A stretch of DNA of 64,000 nt from Sporohalobacter salinus (lineage in GTDB: Bacteria > Bacillota > Halanaerobiia > Halobacteroidales > Acetohalobiaceae), in assembly GCF_016908635.1 (NCBI RefSeq), contig NZ_JAFBEG010000002.1, forward strand, positions 170,881 through 234,880. Direction: 5' to 3'. The notes under the pieces are model-generated. The model did no database searches. It was not told where the DNA came from and saw only the letters and a list, made by a program, of their open reading frames with translations. This document shows, piece by piece, positions 1 through 9,085 of this stretch; positions within the stretch are counted from its first letter, which is position 1, and every line of letters starts with the position of its first letter. Position numbers and translations under genes: made by a program.

Positions 1-860
1 GGGTATTAGGTAGAATAGCTGCTAAAATGGCTGGAGTTCCTAATATTGTTCATGGAGTTCATGGCATTACTTTTCCTGATACTATAAATCCTATTATGAA
101 AACACTATACAAAAATATAGAAAAATTTTGTGGTAGTTTTACAGATAAATTTATTACTGTAGGAGAAGATATGAAACAAAAATATATAAATGCTAGAATT
201 GGAGAACCAGAAGATTATCTTACTATTCATAGTGGAATGGAATTAGATGATTTTTATAGTGCAGCTAATAATACTTCTGATAAAATAAAACAGTTAAAAA
301 CAGAATTAGGAATTACTGAGGATGAGATTGTTGTAGGAAAGGTATCCAAATTACAGCGTAGAAAAGGATATAGATTTTATCTGAGAGTTGCTCAGAATAT
401 TATTAAAGAATATCCCAATGTGAAATTTTTAATTGTAGGTAGTGGGCCATTAACTTCAGAATTGAAGGATAAAGTTAAGAAAATGGGCTTAGAAGATAAT
501 GTGGTATTTACAGGTTACCGGACAGATATAGCAGATGTATTTTCAATATTTGATATTAAGGTGTTAACTTCATTATGGGAAGGACTACCTCGTGTATTAG
601 TTCAAGCTGCGGCAGTAGGAAAACCACTTATTTCTTTTAATGTTGATGGTGCTTGGGAAATAATTGATGAAGGTAAGAATGGATATATAGTTCCTATGAA
701 GGATACAGAAGCGATGACCGAAAAATTGAAAGTCTTAATTGAAAATAAAAGATTGAGGGAAAAAATGGGGAAATATTCTCAGCAGAAAGTTGGCGATGCT
801 TGGAGCATAGAGAATATGGTTGAAAAAACAGATCAAATTTATCAAGATTTAATAGACTAA
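1..860 (+). CDS. Glycosyltransferase family 4 (GT-B), 3' part only
   Basis: The reading frame is open right to the left edge (first full codon at base 3), so the true start lies before the window and only the last 285 or so codons are seen. The visible part is the C-terminal nucleotide-sugar-binding half of a GT-B glycosyltransferase: a GKVSKLQRRKG stretch at the start of the second Rossmann domain, a VGSGPL turn, and a WEGLPRVLVQAAAVGKPL segment matching the family's donor-binding motif. These enzymes transfer a sugar from a nucleotide donor to a lipid-linked glycan at the cytoplasmic membrane. Position before an export operon suggests a role in a surface polysaccharide. The acceptor and sugar cannot be read from sequence. 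A hairpin terminator follows at 926. Confidence 0.85.
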   Translation, partial: VLGRIAAKMAGVPNIVHGVHGITFPDTINPIMKTLYKNIEKFCGSFTDKFITVGEDMKQKYINARIGEPEDYLTIHSGMELDDFYSAANNTSDKIKQLKTELGITEDEIVVGKVSKLQRRKGYRFYLRVAQNIIKEYPNVKFLIVGSGPLTSELKDKVKKMGLEDNVVFTGYRTDIADVFSIFDIKVLTSLWEGLPRVLVQAAAVGKPLISFNVDGAWEIIDEGKNGYIVPMKDTEAMTEKLKVLIENKRLREKMGKYSQQKVGDAWSIENMVEKTDQIYQDLID

Positions 861-925
861 TGGGTGGTGGACTACTTAATAGATTTTAAGAGTTATTTAT
901 AATCAAAATAAAGATTAATCAAAAG

Positions 926-946
926 TCCCGACGTATTTAGTCGGGA
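926..946 (+). terminator. Hairpin terminator after glycosyltransferase
   Basis: Perfect 7-bp stem TCCCGAC / GTCGGGA with a 7-base loop, 66 bases after the stop codon. The T-tract is weak (TGTACTTATTTAG), so it may end transcription inefficiently. It separates the glycosyltransferase unit from the export operon. Confidence 0.55.
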
Positions 947-1118
947 TGTACTTATTTAGATTGTTTATTATACTGCTTTCAAATTTACTTTCCTATATTA
1001 CTTATCAATTCAATACTTTCTTCTAAGCTTGATATATTTATTTTAATGATAATTTTAATAATGATTCTCCTGATTAAATTAGGGCAATAATGCCTATCTT
1101 AGAAATTAATAACATTTC

Positions 1119-1147
1119 TTGAAAAAGATATAAATATATTATAAAAT
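1119..1147 (+). promoter_or_regulatory. Putative sigma-A promoter for the export operon
   Basis: TTGAAA (1119-1124) and TAAAAT (1142-1147) are separated by 17 bases, about 40 bases before the first gene of the operon. The rest of the 327-base gap 861-1187 holds the terminator at 926 and AT-rich sequence in which I see no open frame. Confidence 0.5.
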
Positions 1148-1187
1148 TAATATTGGAATTACATTTTCAAGAAAAGGTGGGAATAGT

Positions 1188-2063
1188 ATGAATAAGATTA
1201 GGATTACTATGATTATATTAATTTTAGCTATAATTATAAGTTTTCAAGTAGGAGTAGCAGCCGAATATAAATTAAATACTGGAGATAGACTTTATATTTC
1301 TGTTTGGGGTCATTCTGATTTACAACAAGAAGTAGTAGTTGGCCCTGATGGGCAGATTAGCTTTCCTTTAGTTGGTAAAATTGATGCCGAAGGTTTAACA
1401 GTTAATAGGCTGGTTAAAAAACTTACTCAGAAGTTACAGAAATATATTAAAACAAATGAATCTAGAGTTAATGTAGTAATAAGAAATTATAAGAAAATTA
1501 AAGTTATGGTTTTAGGAGAAGTAAAAAAACCTGGAGCTTATCAAATAGTAAATGATAATAGAGTACTGGATCTTATTTCTATGGCTGGAGGAACAACAAA
1601 GATAGCAGATTTGAAGCATGTACGTTTGACTAGAGGAAATAAATCTTTATCTATTGATTTAAAAGCATTATTGAAAGGTAAGGTTCAGGGGCAAAATTAC
1701 AAGCTGCAATCAGGAGATACCTTATATGTGTCAAAAGGGATAATTAAAGTTAATGTATTAGGAGCAGTAGGACAACCAGGGCGCTACGAAATCGAGACCG
1801 GAACAGGATTAAGAGAGATATTAGCTCAGGCTGGTGATATAACTCCGGAGGCATCTAATAAGGTCAAATATATTTCCGGAAAGAAAAAGAGGATTTTAAA
1901 TTTAGAAAGGTTATTAAAAGAGGGAGAAGAAAATTTAGTTCTTCATGATGGCGATACTATTTATGTATTAGCGAGTAAATACAACCCACATAAGCTATCC
2001 TTCTGGAAAGATTTCTTTTTCTTTGTCGGAGGGTTTAATGAGGTCAAGGATTTATTTGATTAA
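1188..2063 (+). CDS. Polysaccharide export protein (Wza/KpsD-like, SLBB)
   Basis: Of 291 residues, 1-25 form a signal peptide (KIR then a hydrophobic run ending VGVAA). A Poly_export domain follows at about 27-105 (YKLNTGDRLYISVWGH, GPDGQISFPLVGKI). Two SLBB domains then begin at about 108 (VMVLGEVKKPGAYQI) and 190 (VNVLGAVGQPGRYEI). Family members form the outer-membrane channel through which capsule or exopolysaccharide leaves the cell. There is no lipobox cysteine, unlike E. coli Wza. The C-terminus is aromatic-rich and may form the membrane-spanning helix. It is first in an operon with a Wzz protein, BY-kinase, phosphatase and Wzi. Ribosome site AAGGTGGGA precedes the ATG. The presence of such a protein argues for an outer membrane. 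Confidence 0.9.
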   Translation: MNKIRITMIILILAIIISFQVGVAAEYKLNTGDRLYISVWGHSDLQQEVVVGPDGQISFPLVGKIDAEGLTVNRLVKKLTQKLQKYIKTNESRVNVVIRNYKKIKVMVLGEVKKPGAYQIVNDNRVLDLISMAGGTTKIADLKHVRLTRGNKSLSIDLKALLKGKVQGQNYKLQSGDTLYVSKGIIKVNVLGAVGQPGRYEIETGTGLREILAQAGDITPEASNKVKYISGKKKRILNLERLLKEGEENLVLHDGDTIYVLASKYNPHKLSFWKDFFFFVGGFNEVKDLFD

Positions 2064-2074
2064 GGAGGTTGATG

Positions 2075-3535
2075 ATGGAAGATTTAGAAGAAGAAGTTGT
2101 AGAAATTGATTTAAGGGAATATTTTAATATTATCTTACGTCATAAATTAATTTTAATTATCTTAGTAGTTATAGCTATAGTAGGTAGTTTTTTTATTACT
2201 TCTCAATTAACCAGAATTTATCAGACTTCCACTTTATTAATGGTCAAACAGGATAAGGGTGTAGATAATTTATTTAGTCAAAAGTTACCTATAGCAGATT
2301 TAGGGAATCAAATTGATAAAGTAGCTACTTATATTCAAATTTTACCGACGCGAAGTATTTTACAGAAAGTGATTAATGAACTTAATTTGACTAGTCCAAA
2401 AACAGATAAACTAATAACGCCTGAAAAATTAAAAAGAAAGATTAATATATCTAGAAAGGGAGAGACAAATTTAATTACCGTTACTGTTAATTATTCTGAT
2501 CCGAGAATGGCCAAAAAAATTGCTAATACATTAGTGGAAAAATTTAGAGTAGAAAATCGTAAAATAAATCAGACTCAATTAGAGGGAGCCGGGCAATTTA
2601 TAACTAGTCAATTAAAGCAGGTTAAGAGTAAATTAAAGGGGATGGAAGATAAGCTTTTACAGTATAAAGAAGATAAAAATGTAGTACTTCCTGAAAAGCA
2701 GGGTGAGATGATTCTAGAAAGATTAACAGAATTACAGACTGCTCAGGCTAAAGCTGAAATAAATTTAAAGCAGAGCAAAGCTAGTTTAAAGGAAGTCAAA
2801 AAACAGTTAACCAGTCAGAATAAAAGAGTTGTTTCTGCCAAAACAATTACTGATAATCCTTTAGTCCAACAATACCGTTCGGAATTGTCTAAACTTGAAG
2901 TAAAGTTAGCTGGTTTAAAAGAATCATATAAAGATGCTCATCCTAAAGTAATCGAAATTAAGACTAGAATTAAAAAGCTTAAGCAGAAATTACATAAGGC
3001 AGTAAAAGAAGTAGTTAGTTCTAAGACTAAAACAATTAATCCTCTTTATAGTGAGTTGAATCAAAAGTTATCTACTTTACAGACTAAAGCTATTGTTTTG
3101 AAGTCTCAATTAAAGAATTATCAACAACAGATAGAAAAGGTTAATAATAAATTAACTACTATACCAGAAAAAGAACTTAAATTGGCTCGTTTAAAAAGAG
3201 AAAGAAAAGTAACAAAGACTGTTTATACTATGTTAAGAGAAAGAAAAGAAGAAGTCCAGATTCAAAAAGCAATGAAGACTTCTAATATTGTAGTGATTGA
3301 TCCTGCGATTGTGAGAGAAGATCCAATTAAACCAAATGTTAAATTAAATATAGTAATTGCTGTGATTTTAGCATTATTTACTGGGCTAGGAATTATATTT
3401 TTAATAGAGTATTTAGATACTACGGTGAAAACTGAAAGAGAAGTAAACCAAATCACCAATTTACCCGTGTTGGGAGTAATACCAGATATAGAAAGTATTG
3501 ATCATGATCAGGGATATGGGAGAGGAGGTAAGTAA
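2075..3535 (+). CDS. Wzz/GNVR chain-length determinant (polysaccharide co-polymerase)
   Basis: A 486-residue inner-membrane protein of the Wzz superfamily. An N-terminal EIDLREYFNIILRHK lead is followed by a membrane segment at about 24-45. A long periplasmic coiled coil rich in Lys, Gln and Leu spans about 170-400. The C-terminal proline motif DPIKPNVKLN runs into a second membrane segment and then a short cytoplasmic tail. Such proteins set polymer length and activate the partner BY-kinase. ATG at 2075 was chosen because AAGGAGG (2062-2068) is 6 bases upstream; TTG 2069 and ATG 2072 are too close. The stop overlaps the next start by one base (TAATG), implying translational coupling. Two shorter paralogues lie at 15498 and 16631. 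Confidence 0.9.
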   Translation: MEDLEEEVVEIDLREYFNIILRHKLILIILVVIAIVGSFFITSQLTRIYQTSTLLMVKQDKGVDNLFSQKLPIADLGNQIDKVATYIQILPTRSILQKVINELNLTSPKTDKLITPEKLKRKINISRKGETNLITVTVNYSDPRMAKKIANTLVEKFRVENRKINQTQLEGAGQFITSQLKQVKSKLKGMEDKLLQYKEDKNVVLPEKQGEMILERLTELQTAQAKAEINLKQSKASLKEVKKQLTSQNKRVVSAKTITDNPLVQQYRSELSKLEVKLAGLKESYKDAHPKVIEIKTRIKKLKQKLHKAVKEVVSSKTKTINPLYSELNQKLSTLQTKAIVLKSQLKNYQQQIEKVNNKLTTIPEKELKLARLKRERKVTKTVYTMLRERKEEVQIQKAMKTSNIVVIDPAIVREDPIKPNVKLNIVIAVILALFTGLGIIFLIEYLDTTVKTEREVNQITNLPVLGVIPDIESIDHDQGYGRGGK

Positions 3536-4242
3536 TGAGTAGAAGAGATTCTAAGAAAGAATTTGAAGAATTAATAGTAAATCGGGAACCTAAATCACCT
3601 GTTTCCGAAGCTTATCGTGAATTGCGGACTAATCTTAGTTATCTAAACCCAGATGATCCTTTAACTAAGATTGCTATTACTAGTAGCGGTACCCAGGAAG
3701 GCAAGTCATTAACCCTAGCTAATTTAGCAATTACTCTTGCTAATAATGAACAAGATGTAATTATTATTGATGCTGATTTAAGGAAACCAAGACAGCATGA
3801 AATTTATAATTTGCCTAAGCATAAAGGACTAAGTGATATTTTAATAGGAGAAATTTCTTTTTTGGAAGGAGTACAGAAAACAGAGATTAATAGAGTAAAA
3901 TTAATTAGCACTGGTTTTATTCCTCCTAATCCATCTGAATTAATAAGTTCTAATAAGATGGAAGAAGTGATTAATAAAGCAGAAGAAAAAGCAGATTTTG
4001 TATTAGTGGATACACCTCCAGTCCTGCCTGTAACTGATGCTGCTATCTTAGCTAATAAGTTAGACGGTACTTTATTAGTAGTTGCTTCTCATGAAACTGA
4101 AGAAGAGATGTTAGATAGGACTAAAGAGAAACTAGAAAAAGCCAATGTTAATATTATTGGTGTTGTGTTAAATAAGTATCCAATTGAGACTGAAACAGAT
4201 TATTATTATTCTGTGGCTAGTCAAAAAACTTTAAATGGGTGA
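3535..4242 (+). CDS. CpsD/CapB-type bacterial tyrosine kinase (BY-kinase)
   Basis: A 235-residue P-loop kinase. Walker A is in SSGTQEGKSLTLANLA (about 51-66), Walker A' in VIIIDADLRKPR, and Walker B in FVLVDTPPVLP. The C-terminus has a short tyrosine cluster (TDYYYS), the usual autophosphorylation site. The kinase is separate from its membrane activator, as is normal in Firmicutes; here the activator is the Wzz protein encoded just upstream. Phosphorylation cycles control polysaccharide polymerisation, and the opposing phosphatase is the next gene. Having the Firmicute-style split kinase in an operon with outer-membrane export proteins is a hybrid arrangement. Confidence 0.9.
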   Translation: MSRRDSKKEFEELIVNREPKSPVSEAYRELRTNLSYLNPDDPLTKIAITSSGTQEGKSLTLANLAITLANNEQDVIIIDADLRKPRQHEIYNLPKHKGLSDILIGEISFLEGVQKTEINRVKLISTGFIPPNPSELISSNKMEEVINKAEEKADFVLVDTPPVLPVTDAAILANKLDGTLLVVASHETEEEMLDRTKEKLEKANVNIIGVVLNKYPIETETDYYYSVASQKTLNG

Positions 4243-4246
4243 TAAG

Positions 4247-5014
4247 ATGATAGATGTACATACTCACATTTTACCTGGAGTTGATGATGGTTTAAAGAGT
4301 AAAAGAGAAGTATTAAAAGTGGCAACTAAGGCATTTAATCAGGGAATAAAAAAGATAGTAGCTACGCCTCACTATTTACCTGGAAAAGATAACTTATCCT
4401 TTTCGGAAATAAAAGATAAAGTTTTTCATTTACAGAAGTTTTTAGAGGAAAAAGGATTTAATTTAGTTTTGCTGCCTGGAGTTGAAGTTTATATTACACC
4501 AAATGTAATTAAGCAGGTTCAACAGGGAATAATCAAAGGACTTAATAATAGTCGATATATTTTAGTAGAATTACCTTTATATCGAATTCCTGATTATACT
4601 GATGATATCTTTTTTGATCTACAAGTACTTGGTTATACCCCTATAATTGCTCATCCAGAGCGTTATAAACGGGTTAGACAAGATCCTAATTTGCTTTATC
4701 ATTGGATTAATGAGGGGATGTTAGCTCAATTAGATGCCGGAAGTTTATTAGGAAGGTTTGGATCACAGGTAAAAAAAACAGCAGAAATTTTAGTAAGACA
4801 TAATATGGTGCAATTAATTGGATCTGATCTTCATTCTACTAATCAAAGAGATGAATGTTTACCTGAAGCTATGAATTATTTGAAGAAATTGATTGGAGAG
4901 CAAGTTAATGAATATATTAGGAACGCTCAATTAGTAATTAATAATCAAGAATTAAGAGTGAGTCAACCAAAATATTATAAAAAACGAAAGGGCTTTTTGG
5001 GAGGACTAATATGA
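4247..5014 (+). CDS. CpsB/CapC-type PHP phosphotyrosine phosphatase
   Basis: A 255-residue PHP-fold metal-dependent phosphatase, expected to dephosphorylate the BY-kinase. The metal-binding motifs are visible: MIDVHTHILPGVDDG at the N-terminus, ATPHY, an HPERY segment and the GSDLHS motif near 205. Length and motif order match the CpsB/YwqE family. ATG 4247 gives the family's usual N-terminus and sits 4 bases after the kinase stop; an in-frame ATG at 4235 would add four residues and overlap the kinase gene. The stop overlaps the next start (ATGA), so expression is coupled. Confidence 0.9.
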   Translation: MIDVHTHILPGVDDGLKSKREVLKVATKAFNQGIKKIVATPHYLPGKDNLSFSEIKDKVFHLQKFLEEKGFNLVLLPGVEVYITPNVIKQVQQGIIKGLNNSRYILVELPLYRIPDYTDDIFFDLQVLGYTPIIAHPERYKRVRQDPNLLYHWINEGMLAQLDAGSLLGRFGSQVKKTAEILVRHNMVQLIGSDLHSTNQRDECLPEAMNYLKKLIGEQVNEYIRNAQLVINNQELRVSQPKYYKKRKGFLGGLI

Positions 5015-5229
5015 CCTTAGAATATATTAGATTTATGACGTGCATAGTTAATATAGGGGTCTTTATTTTTTATGGTGGTTTGTTATTTCTTGGAAATAAA
5101 TATAATGTAAAGCTAGAATTGTCTTATAAGTTATTTATTATCTGGTTAGGTAGTCTAAGTCTAGGAGTATTAATAGGAATAGATTTTTGGTTACAGGGGC
5201 TGAAAAGGACTTTTGAATTTTTGCTATGA
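5011..5229 (+). CDS. Small two-helix membrane protein, unknown function
   Basis: A 72-residue protein with two hydrophobic segments, about 7-28 and 40-62, separated by a short polar stretch (GNKYNVKLELS). It overlaps the phosphatase gene by four bases (ATGA) and the Wzi gene's upstream frame at its end, so it is clearly part of the operon. I do not recognise the family. Its place between cytoplasmic signalling genes and an outer-membrane protein gene suggests a small inner-membrane accessory of polysaccharide export; this is inference only. Confidence 0.6.
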   Translation: MTLEYIRFMTCIVNIGVFIFYGGLLFLGNKYNVKLELSYKLFIIWLGSLSLGVLIGIDFWLQGLKRTFEFLL

Positions 5230-5270
5230 TTAATCCGTATTTAAAAAGTTTAGATCCAGGAGTGATATTA

Positions 5271-6782
5271 TTGTTTAAAAAGATAATGTCAATATTAATT
5301 TTTATATTTATGTTGACGTCTTTATTTCTGCCTTACACCTGTAAAGCAAAGAATAGTAATTTAAGAAATATTCCTCTACATAAAAAGAGGATTTATGATC
5401 AAATTAGTTTTCTTGAGGTTAGAGGTTGTATAGATCCTATTCTTACTGGGACTAAGCCCATAACCTATGGTGATTTAAGAGAGGTTATCCAAGAAGTAGA
5501 TTTAAAGAAGGTAACTGGAATAGAAAAAGAGGTAGTTAAATTATTATTGGCTGAACTAGATGGAGGAACTCCTTTAATTCAGCTAGGAGATAAAGCAGTT
5601 AATTTAGAGGGAGATTTTATTGTTAGATATCCATCTGATTTGGTTTTAGTTAATAGAACTAAGAGATTAGATGAAATTAGCGATGAGCCTCATTTTATAC
5701 TTAATTCTAAAATGTGGTTTCAGCCTTATCCCTTTCTTTTTGGAGAAACAGGAGTTAGATTTCATCGAAGTAGTTCTCAAGGAGAAGAATATATTACTCC
5801 GGCTTATGCTAAGTTAGATTTGGGTCCTGTAAATTTTGAGGTAGGAGAGGATACAATCCAATGGGGACCAGGATATTTTGGCTCTTTATCATTATCTGGT
5901 AATTCTCGGTTACCTATTGCTCTTGGTTCTAATGAGTGGTTTCTTGATAATCCTGAGATGGATATATTTCGAATTAGGGGAAAAGTAAATAATTTTAAAG
6001 TTACTTACTTTACAGCAAGGGATAGTGAGGAATGGGAACATTTTTCTTCGTCGCGACCAGACGAGCCATTTATTTCTGGACTTCGAACTGATATTAGGTT
6101 AACTAAATATTTAACTGTTGGTGCTGGGGATATAGCAATTTCTTATGATTCCTTTGAAACGGGGGTATTAATTGAAGATCCTTTAGCTTACTTTACAGAT
6201 TTGGTTGAAAGTCCTCAAAAAGAAGAAAACATAAACTTAATGGGAAGTTGCGATTTTACTTTAACTGTTCCAGACTTAGGAAAATTTTATGGTGAATATA
6301 TCTGGGATTCTACTCTTGAACAGGATGATTTAGCTGATTATAATGCAACTAACTCAGGTGCTAAGACTGGTATATTAGTAGGGGCTTATTTTCCCATTAA
6401 AACCGATAATGCACTATATGAAATTAGAGTAGAACATACAGATATAGATGATACAGTTTATACTTTTCCTCTGGATTCAAATTTAGAGTATAGATATAAA
6501 GATAGATGGCTAGGACATTGGGCTGGTCCGGATTCAAGATCGACAGTTGTTGAAGTTTCGACTCATAGAATTGATGAGTGGGAAGGGGCTGTAAGACTTA
6601 CAAATGTTCATAGTGATAGAGATTTTGCTTTAGGACAAGACATTTGGATTACAACTATGGAAGTAGCTAAGAACATAAATGAAGATTTTAAAGTTACTGG
6701 TTATTTACAGTATAGAAATAAAGATATAGAGCAGATAGCAGGGAAAACTGGCTTTGGATTAGAATTGCAGTATGATTTTTAA
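5271..6782 (+). CDS. Capsule assembly protein Wzi family (outer membrane beta-barrel)
   Basis: About 503 residues. An N-terminal signal peptide (KKIMSILIFIFMLTSLF, ending near CKA) is followed by a periplasmic helical stretch and a region rich in alternating aromatic and polar strands. The segment IQWGPGYFGSLSLSGNSRLP is characteristic of the Wzi capsule-assembly family, and the protein ends in an outer-membrane-type aromatic residue (LQYDF). Wzi-like barrels anchor or organise capsule at the outer leaflet. TTG 5271 was preferred because AGGAG (5258-5262) lies 8 bases upstream and it gives a normal signal peptide. ATG 5226 is in frame and overlaps the previous stop (ATGA) but has no ribosome site. 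This gene is strong evidence for a diderm envelope. Confidence 0.82.
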   Translation: MFKKIMSILIFIFMLTSLFLPYTCKAKNSNLRNIPLHKKRIYDQISFLEVRGCIDPILTGTKPITYGDLREVIQEVDLKKVTGIEKEVVKLLLAELDGGTPLIQLGDKAVNLEGDFIVRYPSDLVLVNRTKRLDEISDEPHFILNSKMWFQPYPFLFGETGVRFHRSSSQGEEYITPAYAKLDLGPVNFEVGEDTIQWGPGYFGSLSLSGNSRLPIALGSNEWFLDNPEMDIFRIRGKVNNFKVTYFTARDSEEWEHFSSSRPDEPFISGLRTDIRLTKYLTVGAGDIAISYDSFETGVLIEDPLAYFTDLVESPQKEENINLMGSCDFTLTVPDLGKFYGEYIWDSTLEQDDLADYNATNSGAKTGILVGAYFPIKTDNALYEIRVEHTDIDDTVYTFPLDSNLEYRYKDRWLGHWAGPDSRSTVVEVSTHRIDEWEGAVRLTNVHSDRDFALGQDIWITTMEVAKNINEDFKVTGYLQYRNKDIEQIAGKTGFGLELQYDF

Positions 6783-6902
6783 GTTTATCTTTATTGAAGA
6801 GTGTCGAATGAAATAATTAGCCTGGATATTATAGGAGGAAAAATAACAAGGTCTATCGAATAAGTACTTTAGCGAGTTAGTTAATAAAGGAGGAATAATA
6901 TA

Positions 6903-7979
6903 TTGATTACCCCATTAATTATGGCTGGAGGAATTGGCAGTAGATTCTGGCCTTTGAGTAGAAAGGATACGCCTAAACAGTTTTTGAAATTAGTAGATCA
7001 AGATCAAAGCATGATTCAGGCTACTGTAGATAGAATTAGTGATTTAACTTCTCGCGAAAATATCTTCGTTGCTACTAATCAGAATTATCTGGCTGATATT
7101 AAAGAACATTTACCAGAGATTCCTGAGAATAACATTACAGTAGAACCTATGGGCAAGAATACAGCAGCCTGTATTGGACTAGCTTCATTATATATTGAAA
7201 GAAAAGATCCACAGGCAGTAATGGTTGTGCTGCCTTCAGATCATTTGATAGAAGATCAAAGTAGTTACTTAGAAATATTAAACACAGCAGTAGAAGTAGC
7301 TAATAGAGGGGATAACTTAGTAACCATTGGAATTGAACCAACAAATCCTGAAACAGGTTATGGATATATCGCCTATGATCAAGATGAAACAGAAATTAAA
7401 ATTGATAATGCTTTTGCAGTAGAAGAATTTACTGAGAAGCCAGATTATAAGACGGCCGAGAGTTTTTTAAAGCAGGGTAATTATCTTTGGAATAGTGGTA
7501 TGTTTGTCTGGCGAGTGGATACTATTCGCAAGATGTTTAAGAAGTATATGCCCAAGTTACATAAGGGATTAGAAAGAATGAAAGAAGCAATTGGTACTTA
7601 CAAGGAAGAAGAGGTATTAATTGAAGAATTCAAGAAATTAGATAGTATTTCTATAGATTATGGGATTATGGAAGAAGCTGATAATATCTATGTTATTCCT
7701 GGGAACTTCGGTTGGGATGACGTAGGAAGTTGGTCATCTTTAGAACGTTTTAAAGAAGTAGATTTAGATGGTAACTTGGTTGAAGGAAATCATGTTGGTG
7801 TTGAAACCAAAAACTCTATTATTCACGGTAATGGTAAATTAATTACTACCGTAGGTTTAGAGAATGTAATAATTGTTGAGACCGATGATGCAATTATGGT
7901 TTGTGATAAAGATAAGGCTCAGGATGTAAAAGAATTACGGAATAAATTGAAGTCCGAGGGTTTTGAAGATTGTTTATAA
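6903..7979 (+). CDS. manC: Mannose-1-phosphate guanylyltransferase
   Basis: A 358-residue nucleotidyltransferase making GDP-mannose from mannose-1-phosphate and GTP. The N-terminus has the pyrophosphorylase signature (MAGGIGSRFWPLSR, then PKQFL). VEPMGKNTAA, LPSDHLI, EKPDY, NYLWNSGMFVW and DDVGSWSSL are all as in the GMP family. It is the short form without the C-terminal isomerase domain, so mannose-6-phosphate isomerase must be encoded elsewhere. The start is TTG at 6903, preceded by AAAGGAGG. A second purine-rich AGGAGG at about 6834 has no start codon after it. GDP-mannose probably feeds the polysaccharide made by the neighbouring export operon. Confidence 0.93.
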   Translation: MITPLIMAGGIGSRFWPLSRKDTPKQFLKLVDQDQSMIQATVDRISDLTSRENIFVATNQNYLADIKEHLPEIPENNITVEPMGKNTAACIGLASLYIERKDPQAVMVVLPSDHLIEDQSSYLEILNTAVEVANRGDNLVTIGIEPTNPETGYGYIAYDQDETEIKIDNAFAVEEFTEKPDYKTAESFLKQGNYLWNSGMFVWRVDTIRKMFKKYMPKLHKGLERMKEAIGTYKEEEVLIEEFKKLDSISIDYGIMEEADNIYVIPGNFGWDDVGSWSSLERFKEVDLDGNLVEGNHVGVETKNSIIHGNGKLITTVGLENVIIVETDDAIMVCDKDKAQDVKELRNKLKSEGFEDCL

Positions 7980-8113
7980 GATGTTAAGCAAACGATAAAT
8001 AGTTAAAGTATAGAAGAATAATTTTATTCACAGCGAAGTTTTTAAAAGAAATAGTCTGGTTTATAGTCTTGTGTAGGTCTTGTGTCAATAATTTAGTGAT
8101 GAGAGGTGTTAAA

Positions 8114-9067
8114 ATGAAAGTATTAGTTACTGGGGGAGCTGGATTTATTGGTTCCCACATTGTTGATGAATTGATTAAAGAGGGAGCAGATGTTATAGTT
8201 GTTGATAATCTATCTACTGGTTGTTTAGATAACGTGAATTCAAAGGCTAAATTCTATGAAATAGATATTAGAGATGAAGAATTAAAAGGTGTCTTTGCAG
8301 AGCAAGATATAGATTATGTAATTCATCAGGCAGCACAGATTGATATTCAAAAATCGATACAGGAGCCTACTTTTGATGCTCAGAATAATATTGAGGGGAC
8401 TATCAATCTTTTGGAAGCCTGTCGAGAATATAAAGTCAAGAAGATAATTTATGCATCTTCGGCAGCTGTTTACGGGAGTCCTGAGTATTTAGGTATTGAC
8501 GAAGAACATCCGGTAAAGCCAATTTCTTTGTATGGTATTTCTAAACATACTCCAGAACATTATATAAAGACTTATAAGCAGTTATATGATTTAGATTATA
8601 CTATTTTAAGATATGCTAATGTCTATGGCCCGCGTCAGGACCCAAAAGGAGAAGGTGGAGTTATTTCTATCTTTGTTGATGCTATGTTAGAGGGAAAGAA
8701 ACCGACTATCTTTGGTGATGGTCAACAGACTAGGGACTTTATCTATGTCAAAGATATTGCTCAGGCTAATTTAGCTGCCTTGAAGAGAGCAGATAATAAA
8801 GTTTTAAATATAAGCTGTCATACTCAGACTTCAATTAATGAGTTAGTAACAGAAATGAATCAGATACTGGGAAGTAATTTAGAAGCTGATTATGAAGATG
8901 AAAGGCCTGGAGATATTAGACATAGTTATTTAACTAATCAGAAAGCAATTAAGCAGTTAGATTGGCAGCCAGAATATGACCTAGAAACAGGATTAAGAAG
9001 AACACTTACATATTATCAAGAGATCTATCAGGCTAAAGAGGAGATAGCTGTAGATAAAGGGGAGTAG
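8114..9067 (+). CDS. NAD-dependent nucleotide-sugar epimerase (GalE-like)
   Basis: A 317-residue extended short-chain dehydrogenase. It starts with the Rossmann motif VTGGAGFIGSH, has the DNLSTG segment after beta-2, a SSAAVYGSP catalytic serine region and the YGISK active-site tetrad (YxxxK). RYANVYGPRQ and GDGQQTRDFIYVKD follow, as in UDP-glucose 4-epimerases. The most likely reaction is UDP-glucose/UDP-galactose or UDP-GlcNAc/GalNAc interconversion; the substrate cannot be fixed from sequence. ATG 8114 was chosen with GAGAGGTG just upstream; a start at 8069 would add an unlikely Cys-rich leader. The gene is convergent with the XRE regulator, with 18 bases between their stops. Confidence 0.88.
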   Translation: MKVLVTGGAGFIGSHIVDELIKEGADVIVVDNLSTGCLDNVNSKAKFYEIDIRDEELKGVFAEQDIDYVIHQAAQIDIQKSIQEPTFDAQNNIEGTINLLEACREYKVKKIIYASSAAVYGSPEYLGIDEEHPVKPISLYGISKHTPEHYIKTYKQLYDLDYTILRYANVYGPRQDPKGEGGVISIFVDAMLEGKKPTIFGDGQQTRDFIYVKDIAQANLAALKRADNKVLNISCHTQTSINELVTEMNQILGSNLEADYEDERPGDIRHSYLTNQKAIKQLDWQPEYDLETGLRRTLTYYQEIYQAKEEIAVDKGE

Positions 9068-9085
9068 TCATATAGCTAAGAAGTT

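Noticed and set aside
6831..6860. Small gene after AGGAGG at about 6834
   Set aside because: No ATG, GTG or TTG follows at a usable distance, and the frame stops within a few codons.
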